Origin: Arthrobotrys musiformis
Lineage: Eukaryota > Ascomycota > Orbiliomycetes > Orbiliales > Orbiliaceae
NCBI GenBank assembly: GCA_036971715.1
Contig: JAVHJL010000004.1
Span: forward strand, 558,001 to 622,000
Direction of reading: 5' to 3'
Length of the DNA stretch: 64,000 nt
The position numbers and the translations under genes are program-made. This document shows, one piece after another, positions 36,401 through 49,174 of the stretch (within the stretch, counting starts at the first letter, position 1; the number at the start of each line of letters is the position of its first letter). Under the pieces are notes generated by a model that did not search any database, was not told the DNA's origin, and saw only the letters and a list, made by a program, of their open reading frames with translations.

Positions 36401-37869
36401 CGCCCAAGGTTGTAATAGACGTCTAATGCATCCCCAACAAAGCTGAGGGTGCCTGGCGACAGAACAGTCGATTCCAATGCGCATGGCGATCATCACCAGA
36501 AGCAACATTTCGGAGATTAGCTCGACCGCCTAGTCGGTAAACACTCGGCAGGGCCATATTCCGCAAGAATCACGCATACGGATAATATTAATGCAAGGGC
36601 AAGAGAGCTCTGGGGTCATCGAGACGAGTCTTCGCCTCAATCGATCAGGCGTTATAAGGCTAACATTCCTGACTCGACAACCCCAGAACCTACCGTCTAT
36701 CTAATTCCTTTCCCAACCGTATCAACCAGACGCCATGCATGCACGCAAGTCGTGTGGTCATTTTTTCTGAGCCAATCCTAGCCGGCCGAGCTCGTTTGTA
36801 CTCGATCCGTCAACGAATAAAGCTAGTATCAAAAATCTCCGAATAAACATGTCGACAATGTTAACTGCGCACACGGCTCGAATACCAGCGCCTATTTTCC
36901 AATCAAAGATAAGCTTCAAGCCCCCACCCAAACGATGTGCGGCGCAGCATGTATACATACATAATTTCTCTGCATTTGGAAGTATAACACCTAAGTTCCT
37001 ATACCCATCCGGTAGGGCTACATATCTACCCGCTCTATGACGAACATTTATTTCCACAAAACCCCACATCATTTTCCCGATTAATTCCATGGCATTATAT
37101 AAATAACTCCAAATTGAAAAAAAGATGTATTAAGAAAGTATAGATACATAATTCAGTTTCTTTTCATGAACTTCATGAAACGTAACAATATCCTCCGGAA
37201 AACGGAAAACCATAGACCTCGTACGACGGTCATGTTCGGTCGTTTTGTCGAATCCATAATATATTACAACATGTCCATGGGACCCCATCCCGCGTTTGAT
37301 CCCACCTTTCAACGATCCAGAAGAAAAAAACAAAACGGTCCCGACAAGAAGAAAAAGCAACCAAAGCGGAAAAACGGTGATAAAAAGAAAAGGCTTAGAA
37401 CTTTGTAAAACCAGCCTCAATTTCAGTCATAGAGTGAGGAGGAGTGAAGCATAGAAATAAAGAAAGGGCGAACCATGTTGACCAAAGAAAAAAAGAAATA
37501 ACGCCGTGTGACCGTACCACGAAAAGCGCAATATCCAGGAATATACAAAAAAGAAAATGCTGCGAAAAAGCAAACTAACAGTATCGAACGCCCCAAAGTC
37601 CTGCGGCGTTATTAACATACGCTGTAAGATCATACCAAGTGACAAAGGAAATAGAAAAGACGAAAAGCGCGTGCCTGAAATGACTGATGTCAAAATCACC
37701 CGCAAACCGCAGATGGGAAAAAGCGAACGCCGATATATGCATTTGGGTATTTTGCATTATTGGTGAACCAGAAGAATAGAAGGAAAATCAACAAGCCGCC
37801 TGCCCCCGTGATATTTTGAAATCCGTTGCGAATCGACAAAAGAAAGGAAATATATTGATACCGCACTAC
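33481..37869. other. 4.4-kb AT-rich gene desert
   Basis: No supported gene. From about 34.2 to 36.5 kb the sequence is visibly AT-rich, with many TATA, AATATT and ATAATATTA runs and stop codons in every frame. The longest frames (for example 36758-37090 minus, 110 codons) have no recognisable content. No terminal repeats or transposase motifs are apparent, though a transposon heavily mutated by repeat-induced point mutation could look like this. Confidence 0.45.
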
Positions 37870-39485
37870 CTACAGTGCGCGGATCCGCCATGGCACACAC
37901 CCTCGGCCTTGGTATATGGATTCGGCGTCACCAGCTCGTGGTACCCTTAAGACAGTATTGCGCTTGAGGGAAAACTTGCTCGGTTGAGCTTTGGGTCGTT
38001 GCGGTTTCGTGGATTTTGTAGAATGGACGGATGCACATCTTCGTATAGCTTTGTTTGGGACTCTCTCATCCATTTCAGACCAGTCTGGACGTCCCCGTGT
38101 AAAGGATTCCCGGCCTGCACCGCCTTTTCCAATCGTCCCAGGCGCATTTTGATTTAGGATTGAGCTCGAAAATAATTCATAGTGAGGACTCGGTGTTCTG
38201 AATCGGTTTGGTTGTGGCTTGACATTCTCACGCCCCCATGTTCCCCAAGTTGGCGTAATCCGACCGTTTCCTGTCGTACCGTTCATTAAAGGACTCCGGT
38301 CATACTCTCCAGATGACCTGTCGTCGAACGGTTGAACAACTTTGGGAGCTTGGTTTCGCCGACTTCTCGATTGATCCCGCGCCGGCCTCGACAACCCACG
38401 GACTTGGTCTTGGTGATAGGCATCTGGCGTCGCAGTCAAGGCAAAAGATTGTGCGGCGAACGCAGGAGTGTGGTGATATCTTTCCGGCTTGCTCGATTTT
38501 TGCAGTTTGGCCTGCTTCTTTTGTCGTTTTCTCTCGGCTCTTAACCGTTCATCTTCAAATAGGCTGTGCTGTGTCGGTGGCTATTTAATATTGTTAGAAA
38601 CGGTAAGAAATAAACGAAAGTGTAAAAAAAAAAAAAAATTGAAAAGAGAAATATAAACTTACACTTGGAAATTCATCCATGATGCTGCGCTCCGAAGAAG
38701 CTTGTGTCGGGAGGTCGAAATTGATGGGGGTCAAGTGATCGAAAAGGTCTTCCGGAAATTCGAGGTTGAGGACTGGCAGCAGCAAAATTAGACCAGGTTT
38801 CGACAATCCAAATTCCAACCGCAAATGTAACAAATTTCGAAACGAGAAGAGCTTTAAGCATAGAATTTGCAATTTCTTTCGTAGATAATGAATAGGTAGC
38901 AAGATCGATATTCCCAGACAAGAAAGTGTATACAGCAGTTTCCAAAAATGTCAAAGTTTCGGTTCATGTTCCCACTGTACCACTATATATATAATTCGCT
39001 CGTCTCTGCGACGGCGAAGCAGGGTTTGCAGGTAACTCCCAATCTGGGGATGCCTACAGGGGTAATGGTGCGGAGAAGGGTGTGCGTGTGCTTGCGACCG
39101 AGCTAACGTTCGCAGAGTGCCCGGGGTCCTCGAAACATGTGGACAGACCAGACAGCTTCTAGCGTGAGCGCCCTTTCCGACCAACCAACAGGATGCTTGA
39201 GAGGATGCAAGCTCTCCCTGCCAACCCTGACGTCGGTTGGTTTGACCTCACGGCGAAGCAGAAAAAAGTGGGTATCTTACCTGGGAGAGAAAGAGGGGTC
39301 GGCGTAGGAGGCCGAAGCATTCCATAGTCGCGTGAGGAGTGCACAGAGATCACTGGACTCGGAGGAACACTCGCATTGACGTTAACATCAAGATTGACAT
39401 TAACATTGACATTAACATCAACAACATTCTTGTCCGCCTGCTTTCTCCTCCTGTTTCGAGGCAAAATTGGTCCGATGACAGCCAT
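37870..39485 (-). CDS. Low-complexity orphan protein (341 aa)
   Basis: Three exons on the minus strand: 39281-39485, 38663-38772 and 37870-38580. Junctions conform to GT-AG (GTAAGA and GTAAGT donors) and the frame is continuous. The first intron is 508 bp, much longer than others in the window. The protein is basic, with no predicted membrane segment. Residues 25-37 are an alternating Val/Asn stretch encoded by tandem ATTAACATTGAC-like units. A short acidic-hydrophobic stretch follows (FPEDLFDHLTPINFDLP), then a Lys/Arg/Gln-rich helix (LRAERKRQKKQAKLQKS) and a Ser/Arg/Pro-rich disordered tail with WGTWGREN. I do not recognise a family. It could be a nuclear or regulatory protein from composition alone, but that is conjecture. 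Confidence 0.6.
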
Positions 39486-42400
39486 GTTGTATCTGACTGG
39501 CCAAGAGTAGCTATATCAGTGTGCTATTATACCGGCAGCACTGGAGAAGTCCGACCAAGAAAATCAAGCGGGAATTGGGGAACGGCAGTCGTCTGGAGTG
39601 AATTATTATCACACTTGATATCGCAGGATATCTTGGGATCCCTTGAACAATAAAACTTGGCGAGCTTAAAAAAGAGTGTCTTCACAGCGATTGAAGCAAA
39701 GGCAGGGTCCTCCCCTCGAGAATATATAACAAAACCCCTCATCTCTTTTCACTTCGAACGATGGGTGTTTTCCCTGGGCGACAAGGAGATTTTCGTGTCA
39801 AGTCGGAATAACATCCTGCACCATAAAATCTTGTAGAGTCCACATACGCCACAATGGAACCTTTTTCCAAATTCATTGGCTCCCTCGGTAATGAAATTAC
39901 ATGGCACATAATCTAGGCCGTCTGGTAATTGTGGGATTCGATCTCGGGTATCGTTGTCGAGCTCGAGATCCACGGGCGCTGGGGGACGGAGTCTCACTCT
40001 TAATTATGCTTTTCCCGTGTCTTTTGCAGGGCTATGATGGAAAGGGAAGAGCAGGCCATCAGGCGCCAGGCGGCAAGCATAATACTCAATCTTAAGACAT
40101 ATTGACGCATTATCGCATGGAGCATTGTAACATAAACTAAGCTTTGCTCAGAAAAACCGGCGTCTTCGAGATTTCATTTTCATGCAAACAACGAGATGCT
40201 ATCGCCTGTGAATCATCCGTCCAGCTTCCAGCACAAACTTCATGAACTTGACTCCGATTTCTTGGCTTCGGCTCCGTCGGTAAAGATTAGTTTGTGGCTG
40301 CCGGACGAGGGTTCCGTTGGTAAAGATTGCTGGTTGAAATGGATAAAGACGGTTCCCATGGACTGGCTCTAGACCAACATAACTCACACCGTGCATTTAT
40401 CCTACTGCATGATGCAAAGCTCGAGGAAACAAAATCCTCGAAGAAAATTTTTTTTCTCCTCCACAAATATTGAATGTGATTGCTTCCAGTTCTCGAAGTA
40501 TCAAGCCACCTGACCGAACTTTTCGCTTGACCCCAGGTCCGATCCAACAAGATCCTTGCTCGAAAAACCCCGACCTCGCCATGGAACCAATCGTCATTGC
40601 GCCGATGGGATCATGTGCCCTCATTGGGAAAACGTGCCCGATCTAGCAGACCACCAGTTTGCCACAGCTAAATTTTCGTGAGAGGTTGAGCTCGAGGCTT
40701 GCAGGAACCTCTCAAGATTTTCAGGTCCCCGTGCGCCTAGGTCAAGCTGAAGGGTAAACCCGTCACTTTAACGTATGTCGGGATCGATCGGTCAATACCG
40801 ATCCCACAATCGGAGTCGATCTTTTTGCACGATTGTGCAATGGCGCCGCCATAGATAAAACGGTGGCATGATGATGATGTTGTGTTCGCATTCTGAGGCG
40901 CCGACGGCTGAACATATGCGGGAAGAAAAGGATGATATTGCTGAAACGTCACCGGGCCGAGCTGCGGTGGATTGAGAGTGGACGTGGCCACGTTCTGATC
41001 ATTCTTACTGTTACTGAAGATCTGGGGTTTACAGTTACACAAAGATTGACCACTACAACAACGCACCGCCACGACAGGAACGAGGCTTTGAAGTTGCATG
41101 CGATATCTTGAGAATTCGAAAGCTATAAAGTTGCTGACAACGGTTAGGTTTTGGCGTGAGATAACTATCGACCATAGCACCACAGGGTATACAATGTGTG
41201 TATTCTGTGCGGAAAGTATATTTGCTGAAGATAGATATATATTATTATTCAAGTTCGACCAAGGCTGGCCAATTAGCCAGTATAGATATCCGTGCGTATA
41301 TATGTGCCTGGGGCCTACATAACAATTACAAGGCTTCCTCTTTTCATCCGATAGTTGAATATTAAATTTAAGTTTAGACTAACTGCAACGTCCGGCTCTG
41401 ACTAACTACCCCCTAAAGTTGAACCCTTAAGCCGCATCAATTTGTGTTCACCGCAGCCCATGCACACATATCATGCGGCTGACACCACCCCAAGAAAGGC
41501 CCAAGATCTTAAGAGCCTCAAAACTGGTAGTCGCTAGCCAATCAAATAAAACAATATCTCCCATGCGCACCCATATTAAAACTTTGGGCTAGCAACTGCT
41601 TTTGCACAGTAGTTGAAAGCACGAATTTGGTAAGATCCACTTTGAGGCTCGGTGGGATTTCTAACAACGTCAAAGCTTTGCGCGTGCCGCTCCAACATAA
41701 TGGCATACGTTATATTGCATATAAATTTGAAATATTTGGAAATCTAGCATATTGGAGCTGAGTTGGGCCAATTAGATGCCCTTGATAGGAGAGGCCTGTG
41801 TTTCAGCTAGGAAGATATCACAGCCTTACCTGCAGGTCCATACAACTCTGCCGAAGGACTCCATGCATTTTCTACGAGCTTGTGCAACTTCGATGATTTC
41901 TATAAACTCTAATACCACCATCGATATACCTAGTATACCACCATATTTTTATACACCGTAGTGGTATTGAGCCATCGTATCTATGTACATTTCACCGGCG
42001 TAGTAATTGCGTCGCGGGACGTATTCTGAGATATTTAAAGAGGGCCTCCCGCAGTTCTATAACGAGGCAGACGCTCAATCCATCAGAGTAAAAACTATAT
42101 CCCTCACATATGCATACACACACGCACAACAGAGGGCTATAGATATACTGAGATTTTCCTTCGGGGCCCTCAAAAAACATACTTTGTCTAAATTATAATA
42201 TATTTGTAGTTCTAAGTAAGCTTTGAGACGTCTTCCCATCGCCTCTATTTTTTTTTATTTTATTTTATTTCTTATTTTATTTTTCTTTATATATATATTT
42301 TTTTATGATCACTCAAGTATACTAAAGTAGTGAGGTGTTTAAAACTGGCTAATGATTACATTGAACTAGAATTAAGCTGTATCTACAGAGGGACTTCGAG
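39486..42400. other. 2.9-kb intergenic region
   Basis: No supported gene. Frames of 60-170 codons (largest 40737-41252 minus) show no domain and overlap antisense frames of equal size. The right end holds the promoter of the histidine-phosphatase-like gene, with a T/TTTTA tract. Confidence 0.4.
42247..42304. repeat. T-rich TTTTA/TA tract in a promoter
   Basis: A run of TTTTA units grading into TATATATA lies about 100-150 bp upstream of the ATG at 42401. Homopolymeric dA:dT tracts of this sort often exclude nucleosomes in fungal promoters; that role is inferred. Confidence 0.5.
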
Positions 42401-43705
42401 ATGGTCCTAAAAGCAATCTGTCTCGTCCGCCATGGCGTAAGTATCTTAACTCACCCTATATAGGGTACACGTGGTCTCGCGGGTACACGTAATCACACCT
42501 GTACAAGCCATCTATTGACTATATGTTATTAACTTATATACAATGACAACGCCAGTCTAGAGAAAGATATGGCGATGCGAAAGTCGCAGATAGGAAGAAA
42601 TTCGATGACCCCAGCGGCTCAAGGGGGTTGAACAGCCTGGATGACCAGTTAACGGCAATCGGGCGCCAACAAGCCCAAGAGCTCGCGAATTACCTTTCAT
42701 CTGCCCACCCCGAAATTTCTGCGGTATATACCTCTCGGCATTACCGTTGTCTTGAGACCGTAAAGCCATATGTTGAGAAGTGTGAACGGGAAGGAAATGA
42801 TGTAAAATTCCGGCTTGAAATGGGTTTATCGTAAGCGGTGGCGTTTCCTTATAACTCCGGGGCTTGAACTTACGTGGGCCCTTCCTTTTTTTTTTTTTTT
42901 GTATGAACTTCAACTAATTAAATATCGTCCGAGTAGGGAATGGGGAAGAGCTGATAGACAGCAAGCGCGCATGCCTTCGATCAAGCAATTCAAGGAATAC
43001 CACTCCACACTCGATGCCAAACGCCAGTCCCTGTGCAGCCCACTGGGTCATGAGAACCTCGATGAGTTTTATGCTAGAAATGCGTGCTTCCTCGCCAGCC
43101 TCATCCAATCTCTTGACAATGAACCCAACGGGCCCGAGTCAGTATTACTGTGCACGAGTGCCTCGAATGTTACGTGGATAGCCCGGATTCTCTTAGGTAA
43201 ATTCCCGGAGAATTCTGTGGAACAGGATTTCAGTGTGCCCGCGATCGGTTTCTATAGATTCGCACGACGTAATGTGCTCCCGGTCGATATTGACCTCGGG
43301 CGGAGAACTCCTCTGGGGTACCCTGAGATTGATTGGAAGAATGGGGTATCTATTGGAGGGAGTTGGGAGGTAACTCATAGTGCGGATTGTTCCTTTTTGA
43401 GCACCGGCAGTATTATGCTGTGGTAAGAACCCGAGAATTTGAACGAAAATATGACAGATATCAATATATTCAAAATTAAGGACTGGACTGGCAGACTAAT
43501 GGAATCCGAAACCGGTTGTAGGACACCATCAGATATCCCTAAATATCTACCACCCTGCGAAGCACTACAGATGCCGAAACCAAGTCTTCCAAACTTCTTC
43601 GATATACAAGACCTGAATGCTGGGGAGTCCGACTTAAGAATGGAATGCGCAGATTTCGAAAGGGAGGGTGTGATTACGGCCACGGCCGTCGAGGTTCCTG
43701 CCTAA
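42401..43705 (+). CDS. Histidine-phosphatase-superfamily protein lacking second catalytic His (326 aa)
   Basis: Four exons: 42401-42436, 42556-42830, 42937-43422 and 43522-43705, with introns of 119, 106 and 99 bp. The 12-codon first exon ends exactly at the hallmark CLVRHG (His11). TSRHYRCLET (72-80, Arg76) and LSEW (103-106) follow, both typical of the phosphoglycerate-mutase-like superfamily. In active members a second histidine sits in a THA or GHG motif before a hydrophobic helix. Here the matching segment is VLLCTSASNVTWIARILLG, with Ser178 at that place, so normal phosphatase activity is doubtful. The third intron has a length divisible by three and carries an in-frame TAA (43424-43426); splicing (GTAAGA donor, TTGTAG acceptor, CTAAT branch-like site) removes it. 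Without splicing the protein would end at residue 266. The closest theme is the tau55/phosphoglycerate-mutase-like fungal group. Confidence 0.78.
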
Positions 43706-46397
43706 TTTTAAATAAATTATTCTAGGACATGTTTTCGGCTAGTCTTATCTTGTGCGACCTTACAGAGTACCGGTGCACCACTTAGTATTTCATTCTTTTT
43801 GGACTTTTTCCTTGGTTTCATTGGAACATATCTTTTGTGATTCACGAACCTGCACTGACATGTTTTTTTATTTTTGTCTTTAGCCATTTGTTCGCGAGTG
43901 CTTGTTATGTAGTCACAGCTTAGTTTTAGCTAATATAATGAAGATGTGTTCGAATTAAGCTATAATATATAGCTACGACTATCCTTAAAGTCACAACTTG
44001 AATTCCCTTAGTTTAATTGGTAGATCTGCAAATATATAAGCCGCTAGCTCAAAAAATCGTTCGATCTGTTAGTCAACGACCTGCAATGCATATCGACGAT
44101 TCCAGCTGAAAATATCCAACAGATCTAAAAAAGCACATAGACTAGACGTATCGTTTATCTAATCCATGGATCCACCAGGGACCCCCCGGTCCGGGCCCCT
44201 ATCAACCTGCATACCAGGAATTGATCGCCTAGAGTTAATCGTACCTTCTCATTCACGCATTTTGCATACTGTTTAGGAACACCGATAGACACCTCTTCCC
44301 GTGGTACATACGCAAACCCTGTAGACATAACAGCTGGCTAGCTCCTCATTCCTGAAGACGGTTTAAAAACGGCTTGTTACGAAAGCATAATGTGACACGT
44401 GCATCGATCTGCGATAGTGTACCCCTCCGCGGAATCCGATTTTCCTCGCTCGGAGGACCCCAGGAATTTTTAGTTTTGCTCCGTGAAGCCGCCAGAACTA
44501 TTATAATTCCGTTATCCGTTTAACCCCTCTCAACTTAAAATTTTTAGTCGGGATCGATCGTCGGTGGAGTTATATTCGACATGTAAATCAATTCGATTCC
44601 CGAATTTCGAAATTTTCGGCACGGGACAGAAAATGCATCGGCACTTCCAGTTCCAACGGGGGGAAAAGACAATTTAGCTAGGTGCTTCCAACATCTGCAG
44701 TATCAAAAGCCGAATGCAATAGCTTTTTTCCATAATACGGCACTTACCGGCATCATCGACCCGACACCCCGACCCCGCATCCAAATCCGCGCGAACGACA
44801 ACAAGGAAAAAGGGACTCTAGAACTTTTTTCCTTTCCGCCCCTCTTCACCTTTTCCTTCCCTTTCTTGTCCTTTTTGAAGGGCGTCCAAGGTGCATTAAA
44901 CTAACAAAAACTGTGGGGCCAAATGCAAAATGGTGCAACCTAAACCTGACCACTAACTATCTCGTGCAGCAGCAGCATGCAGAAAAACTTATTTCGAGGG
45001 GAGGGGGAAGAAAATGTGGGGTTTTTGCTGGTAACATAAAGATTCCCGTTGGACCAACCAGGTTCGCATAACTGGGGATGCAAAGGGGGCACATGACGAT
45101 TCGCAACCTGCATACAATTTTTTTCTTCTTTTTTCACTTTTCGAGGGAGGACAAAACGCGAAAAAAAAAAGACATTCGAAGTGGGGACCCAGTTTTAGAT
45201 GTCGTTTTTTGTGGGCTGTCGCTGCACGGCCTGTCCTGCGGGTGAATGGATTAGGTAATAATCGTCCTGTATCTAATGCAGCGATATGGTCATGGTGGTG
45301 AGGTATTGGAGCATCGATATCCCGCATATAAAGGGATCCTTCACACAATTTGATGCAAATTGAAACAGGTATATTGTGGTGAGTTTATAAAGATCACATT
45401 TGTCGATAACGACAGCGATGTATATATAGTAAATACTAGTAATTGTTAAGAGCATGGTATCGAAAAGCCGCAATTGACACTTAACGATATCAACCATAAA
45501 AGCGAAAGAAAGTTTTTTTGGCGGCACAGATGCTAAAAGAATATATTCAAAAAGATCAAGATAAGCCAGCTCGCAAATTTTGAATATCGAGTATGCATGC
45601 ATGCAGTTGCGTGGTCAAGACGAACAAAAGGATCAACTTGGAAACAAGAACAAAATGACGAATACCCATGCCTTTCTTAAATATCTCTATCCCTACTTTG
45701 ACTTCGAAGTTTCATTTTTTAGAAGTTAAAAAAAAAAAGAATGACGCAAAACTATGTATAAGCAAAATGAAGGGTAGCGCTGTTTTCAAAAAGAAATAAA
45801 ATCAGTCTGTACAAGAAGATAAATTTCAAAAAAGCATAAAGCAAGTCGAGCAATGAAAGTTGTATATCCCGGTCCGGTTATCCAGTGTAATCAGCAAATT
45901 TAAAATCCCGTGTCTACAATGGACGCATCAAACAAGGCAGATCAAAACAAAACAATCCAAAGGATAACAAAGATGCAGAACCCGAAAGTTCGGGATGCTA
46001 AACCTTGCCCAATAAGACGAGACTCCAGAGAGTGTGTGTCTGCAAAAGCATTGAAAAGCAAAGAATAGCAAATAAGCATGGACAAGAATATTAAAATTAT
46101 GATAGAGACAGAACAGATACTAATACGGATGACCAGGCGTGACGCCAAAAAATGATGCTTTCGGCAATGCCACCATGAAATAAATAAATCATGACAACCC
46201 GAGACATATCAAAAGACTCAGAATCAAAAGAAAGATAACTCAAACTCCCCAATACCTTCTTCTAATGTGTATGTGTAAAGGACCGCTTTTGTTGTTGGGT
46301 AGGTTCCCAACTAAATTAGGGGAAAAGTCGTTGTTTAGTCGTTCGAATTTTTAGTCAGGAAATCATTTTGTAGAAAGTATGTGAGGTTTATCATTTA
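43706..46397. other. 2.7-kb intergenic region
   Basis: No supported gene. There is a pyrimidine-rich tract on the plus strand near 44.82-44.88 kb of the kind seen before fungal transcription starts, but no convincing coding sequence follows it. The right part is the 3' flank of the Psp1-like gene. Confidence 0.4.
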
Positions 46398-49174
46398 TCA
46401 ACCTTGTCGGAACTCAAGCCCTTGCCTGTGTGGGCTAGTGCTGCCGTTCTGGTTGTTCATGTAGTACCCATTGTTTTGCTGTTGCTGCGGAAGATGGCTG
46501 AAGTCCTGGTGTGGGACAACGCCGTGCGTGGTTTGGCGGATAGGGTACAAAGCAATGGCTTGTGGGAGTGGCATCTGCTGCTGAGCGTATAGTTGTTGTG
46601 TTCCAGGAGGAACGAGGGCGCGCGGAATAGAAGGGGCATAAGCATACTGAGGAGCTGGAATGCCGAGGTTCCCATAGTGTTGTTGTATAGCAACGTCGGA
46701 AAGATGGTCACTAATAACTCCTTGCAGTATTGGAGGGCCGGTACTGATACGCGACCCGATTGCGCCACCGTTAGCGTGGGCAAATGATGCCGGATTCATG
46801 GCCGACATCCAAATACGAGTCTTGTAGATTTTGAACAAGTCTGTAACAAGTGAGTTGAAGTTGATATAAGTATCCGCATAATAGTAGAAGGTCAATTTCT
46901 TCCAGTCCCTGTTTTGATACGTGTGAGAATTGGTTCTGAGATGCGAAATATGGCAGTTATCACTTACATTTGGAACTCGGCATCCAAAATCTCCATTGGG
47001 AGTCGGTGCTCCAATACTTTTTGCTGGCAAACCCTCTTAGCTTTGGCCTCGTTTGCTTCCTTGTCGCGTAAAGTCTGGATCTCATGCACTTGGGCTAAGC
47101 GTTTAATCATCTTTGGCTTAAGCTCCGTCGCAGAAGGATCTGGGTTTTGCCCAGGATTCATAGCTGGGTCACCCATGCTCTGACCGTTCACGAGGGTTGG
47201 TGTAGGCCCAGCGGTTGTGTTGGGAGGGGCAGCTCCGCCCGGTCGACGATTGGAGAACATCATCAACCACTCATAATGCCGGGCCGCAGCTTCCTCCTTA
47301 AGCGCTTTAGCTTGGTTCCAGGTGACGTTTTCTCCGGTGACGGTACCCAAGTCCGTCCCTCTATCGGCTTCGACAATAACAAGATCACCATTCTTGACTC
47401 TGAGGCCGGTCCCTTCTTGAACGAAGAAGACGTCCGCACGACAGGCTTTGAAAGAGACGAGATACAACAATTGGTTATTTCGTGGAGCCATTTGTGGGAG
47501 TGAGGGGTAACTTGACTGGTATATTCCAGCTGGTCCACTCATAATTCGCTGCTGCTCTGGCGATATACTCAGAGGAGGTATTTCATTTGGGGCGAATCCT
47601 GATCGAAGAACAGGATTAGAGTTGAGTCCATGGCTGTGGAGCTGCTGGTCGCCCATAAGGTAGTTGTCAAAATTAATTACTATTCAAAATACCCATGTTA
47701 GCATTACAATCAGACGGGGGCCGGGAACATCAAATATACCTTCAGGTTGAGTTGGGCTGGTGTTGGCGTATTGATCCAAAGCCTGGCTTCCCTGAGAAAT
47801 GCTATATTCTTCCCCAGGGACTTTGGAAAGAGGACCGGCGAAAGAATGCCTACGGCTCTGACTCCCAAGGTCCTCCTCGCCTCCGAATGGAACACCCACA
47901 TTTTGCCAATGCTGCTTCTTTAGTAGTTCTAGTCGTTGGTTCTCCGGGAAATTGGTGCTACGAGGCGCCTCACTGAATCGCCTACCCAGGTTCGATGATT
48001 CGAATCCACGGTTGTGACCAAAGAATCCGGTTGATGCCAACGCATCAACTTCATCGTCATCAGCTAGCGCGTTCTCGAAATCGTCAGATCGATCCGTGGG
48101 ATTAGTGTCGCTAGTTCGACCCGAAGTAGCGGTGATGGTTCGACCTGAGCTGGATGCTGTAGAAATGGTGCGGTTTCTGAATCTGACGGAGTCATACTGC
48201 CGCGAGTGGCTAGCATATCCCGGTTGTGTGGAGCCCAATGACTCGAATGGGGACTCCTCGAATTTTTCTTCAAGATGATCTGGCGCCTCGAAGACGCTTC
48301 TCAAAGGACTACCGTTGGCGTAATGCTCTTCAGAGAGCAGACTTGGGCGAGACGGCCGATGGTTTAATCCAGATAGCCTCGAGAGGGTATGATGAGCAGG
48401 CGGGGACAGTCTGGGCCTTGCTTGGTCCTCCAGCTCACGTTGACCTACGGAGAATGACATGGACCTATAGTTGCGTGGTTGAGGGTTTGGAGGGATCGGG
48501 ATTGACAAATCACTGGAGCTGCCGGGGAGCAATGATGTTGGTGATTGGATAGCGTCTGCGCCCGAGTACAGTGACCCAGGGCCAGTGCTAGTGAGGATTG
48601 AACCAACGAGGCCTTTTTGTGGGTTTTTTCGGGAAGAGGATCCTTGGTTCCATATCGATCCAGCGCTCCAGGTCAGATTGATAGAAGCCTTTCTTTCCTG
48701 GGGATTCTTGGAGGTTGGCCACCCGGTAAGGTCAGTCAGTGGGCTCGATGGGTTAGATTCCGGTAATAAGGGTTCATGGCCATTTTGGGTATTCAGGGCT
48801 CGGTTACGGTTGGAAAATTCGGCTGCATACGAGGGACGTCTGGAAGACATTGTAGAAATGCTCTCCAGTTTTGGATTCTTAAGGCCCGGTGGGAAGTATG
48901 AAGCCGATTGGTCCTGCTCTTCATCCGACGAAGCTAGCGCATCAGATTCCGGCGTCTTACGATACATATCTTCTGATGCATATGCCATCGGATCAAGGGA
49001 GCCAGCGAAGGTGTTGGAGTTAAAGGGGGGTTTGACCCCAGGCATCCTTGCGTTGACGACCTTTGTATTGGCCTGGACCTGCACAGGCGCAATTGGGTCA
49101 GGGAGGTCCTTAGGAGAATCCACACTGGAGACTTCGCTCAAACGTGGGGTATTTGTCGATTGGGATTCTGACAT
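46398..49174 (-). CDS. PSP1 C-terminal-domain protein (about 885 aa)
   Basis: Three coding exons on the minus strand: 47740-49174 (frame open back to 49360), 46968-47679 and 46398-46908, with introns of 60 and 59 bp. The C-terminal half carries the PSP1 domain: LYLVSFKACRADVFF, the GDLVIVEADRGTDLGTV strand-turn and, across the second intron, MDWKKLTFYYYADTYINF followed by LFKIYKTRIWM. In yeast, PSP1 was found as a suppressor of DNA polymerase alpha mutations and is linked to mRNA granules; the bacterial relatives (RicT/YaaT) act in RNA processing. The N-terminal 500 residues are Ser/Pro-rich and probably disordered, and the last 100 are Gln/Asn/Pro-rich. The start is uncertain. The exon begins at an acceptor on 49361, and its first ATG is at 49174. 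A protein-like open frame upstream of that ATG hints at an ATG in an unseen earlier exon. Confidence 0.85.

Noticed and set aside
36758..37090. 110-codon minus-strand frame
   Set aside because: It lies in the AT-rich desert with no domain or splice context.
40737..41252. 171-codon minus-strand frame
   Set aside because: It has no recognisable content; low coding character and no partner exons.
44007..44075. tRNA-like stretch (TAGTTTAATTGGTAGA followed by CGTTCGATC)
   Set aside because: A and B box-like motifs are present, but the acceptor stem does not pair and no clean anticodon stem forms.
45597..45604. GCATGCAT palindrome runs, also at 56.1 kb
   Set aside because: Short palindromes of this type occur throughout the window and have no consistent position relative to genes.
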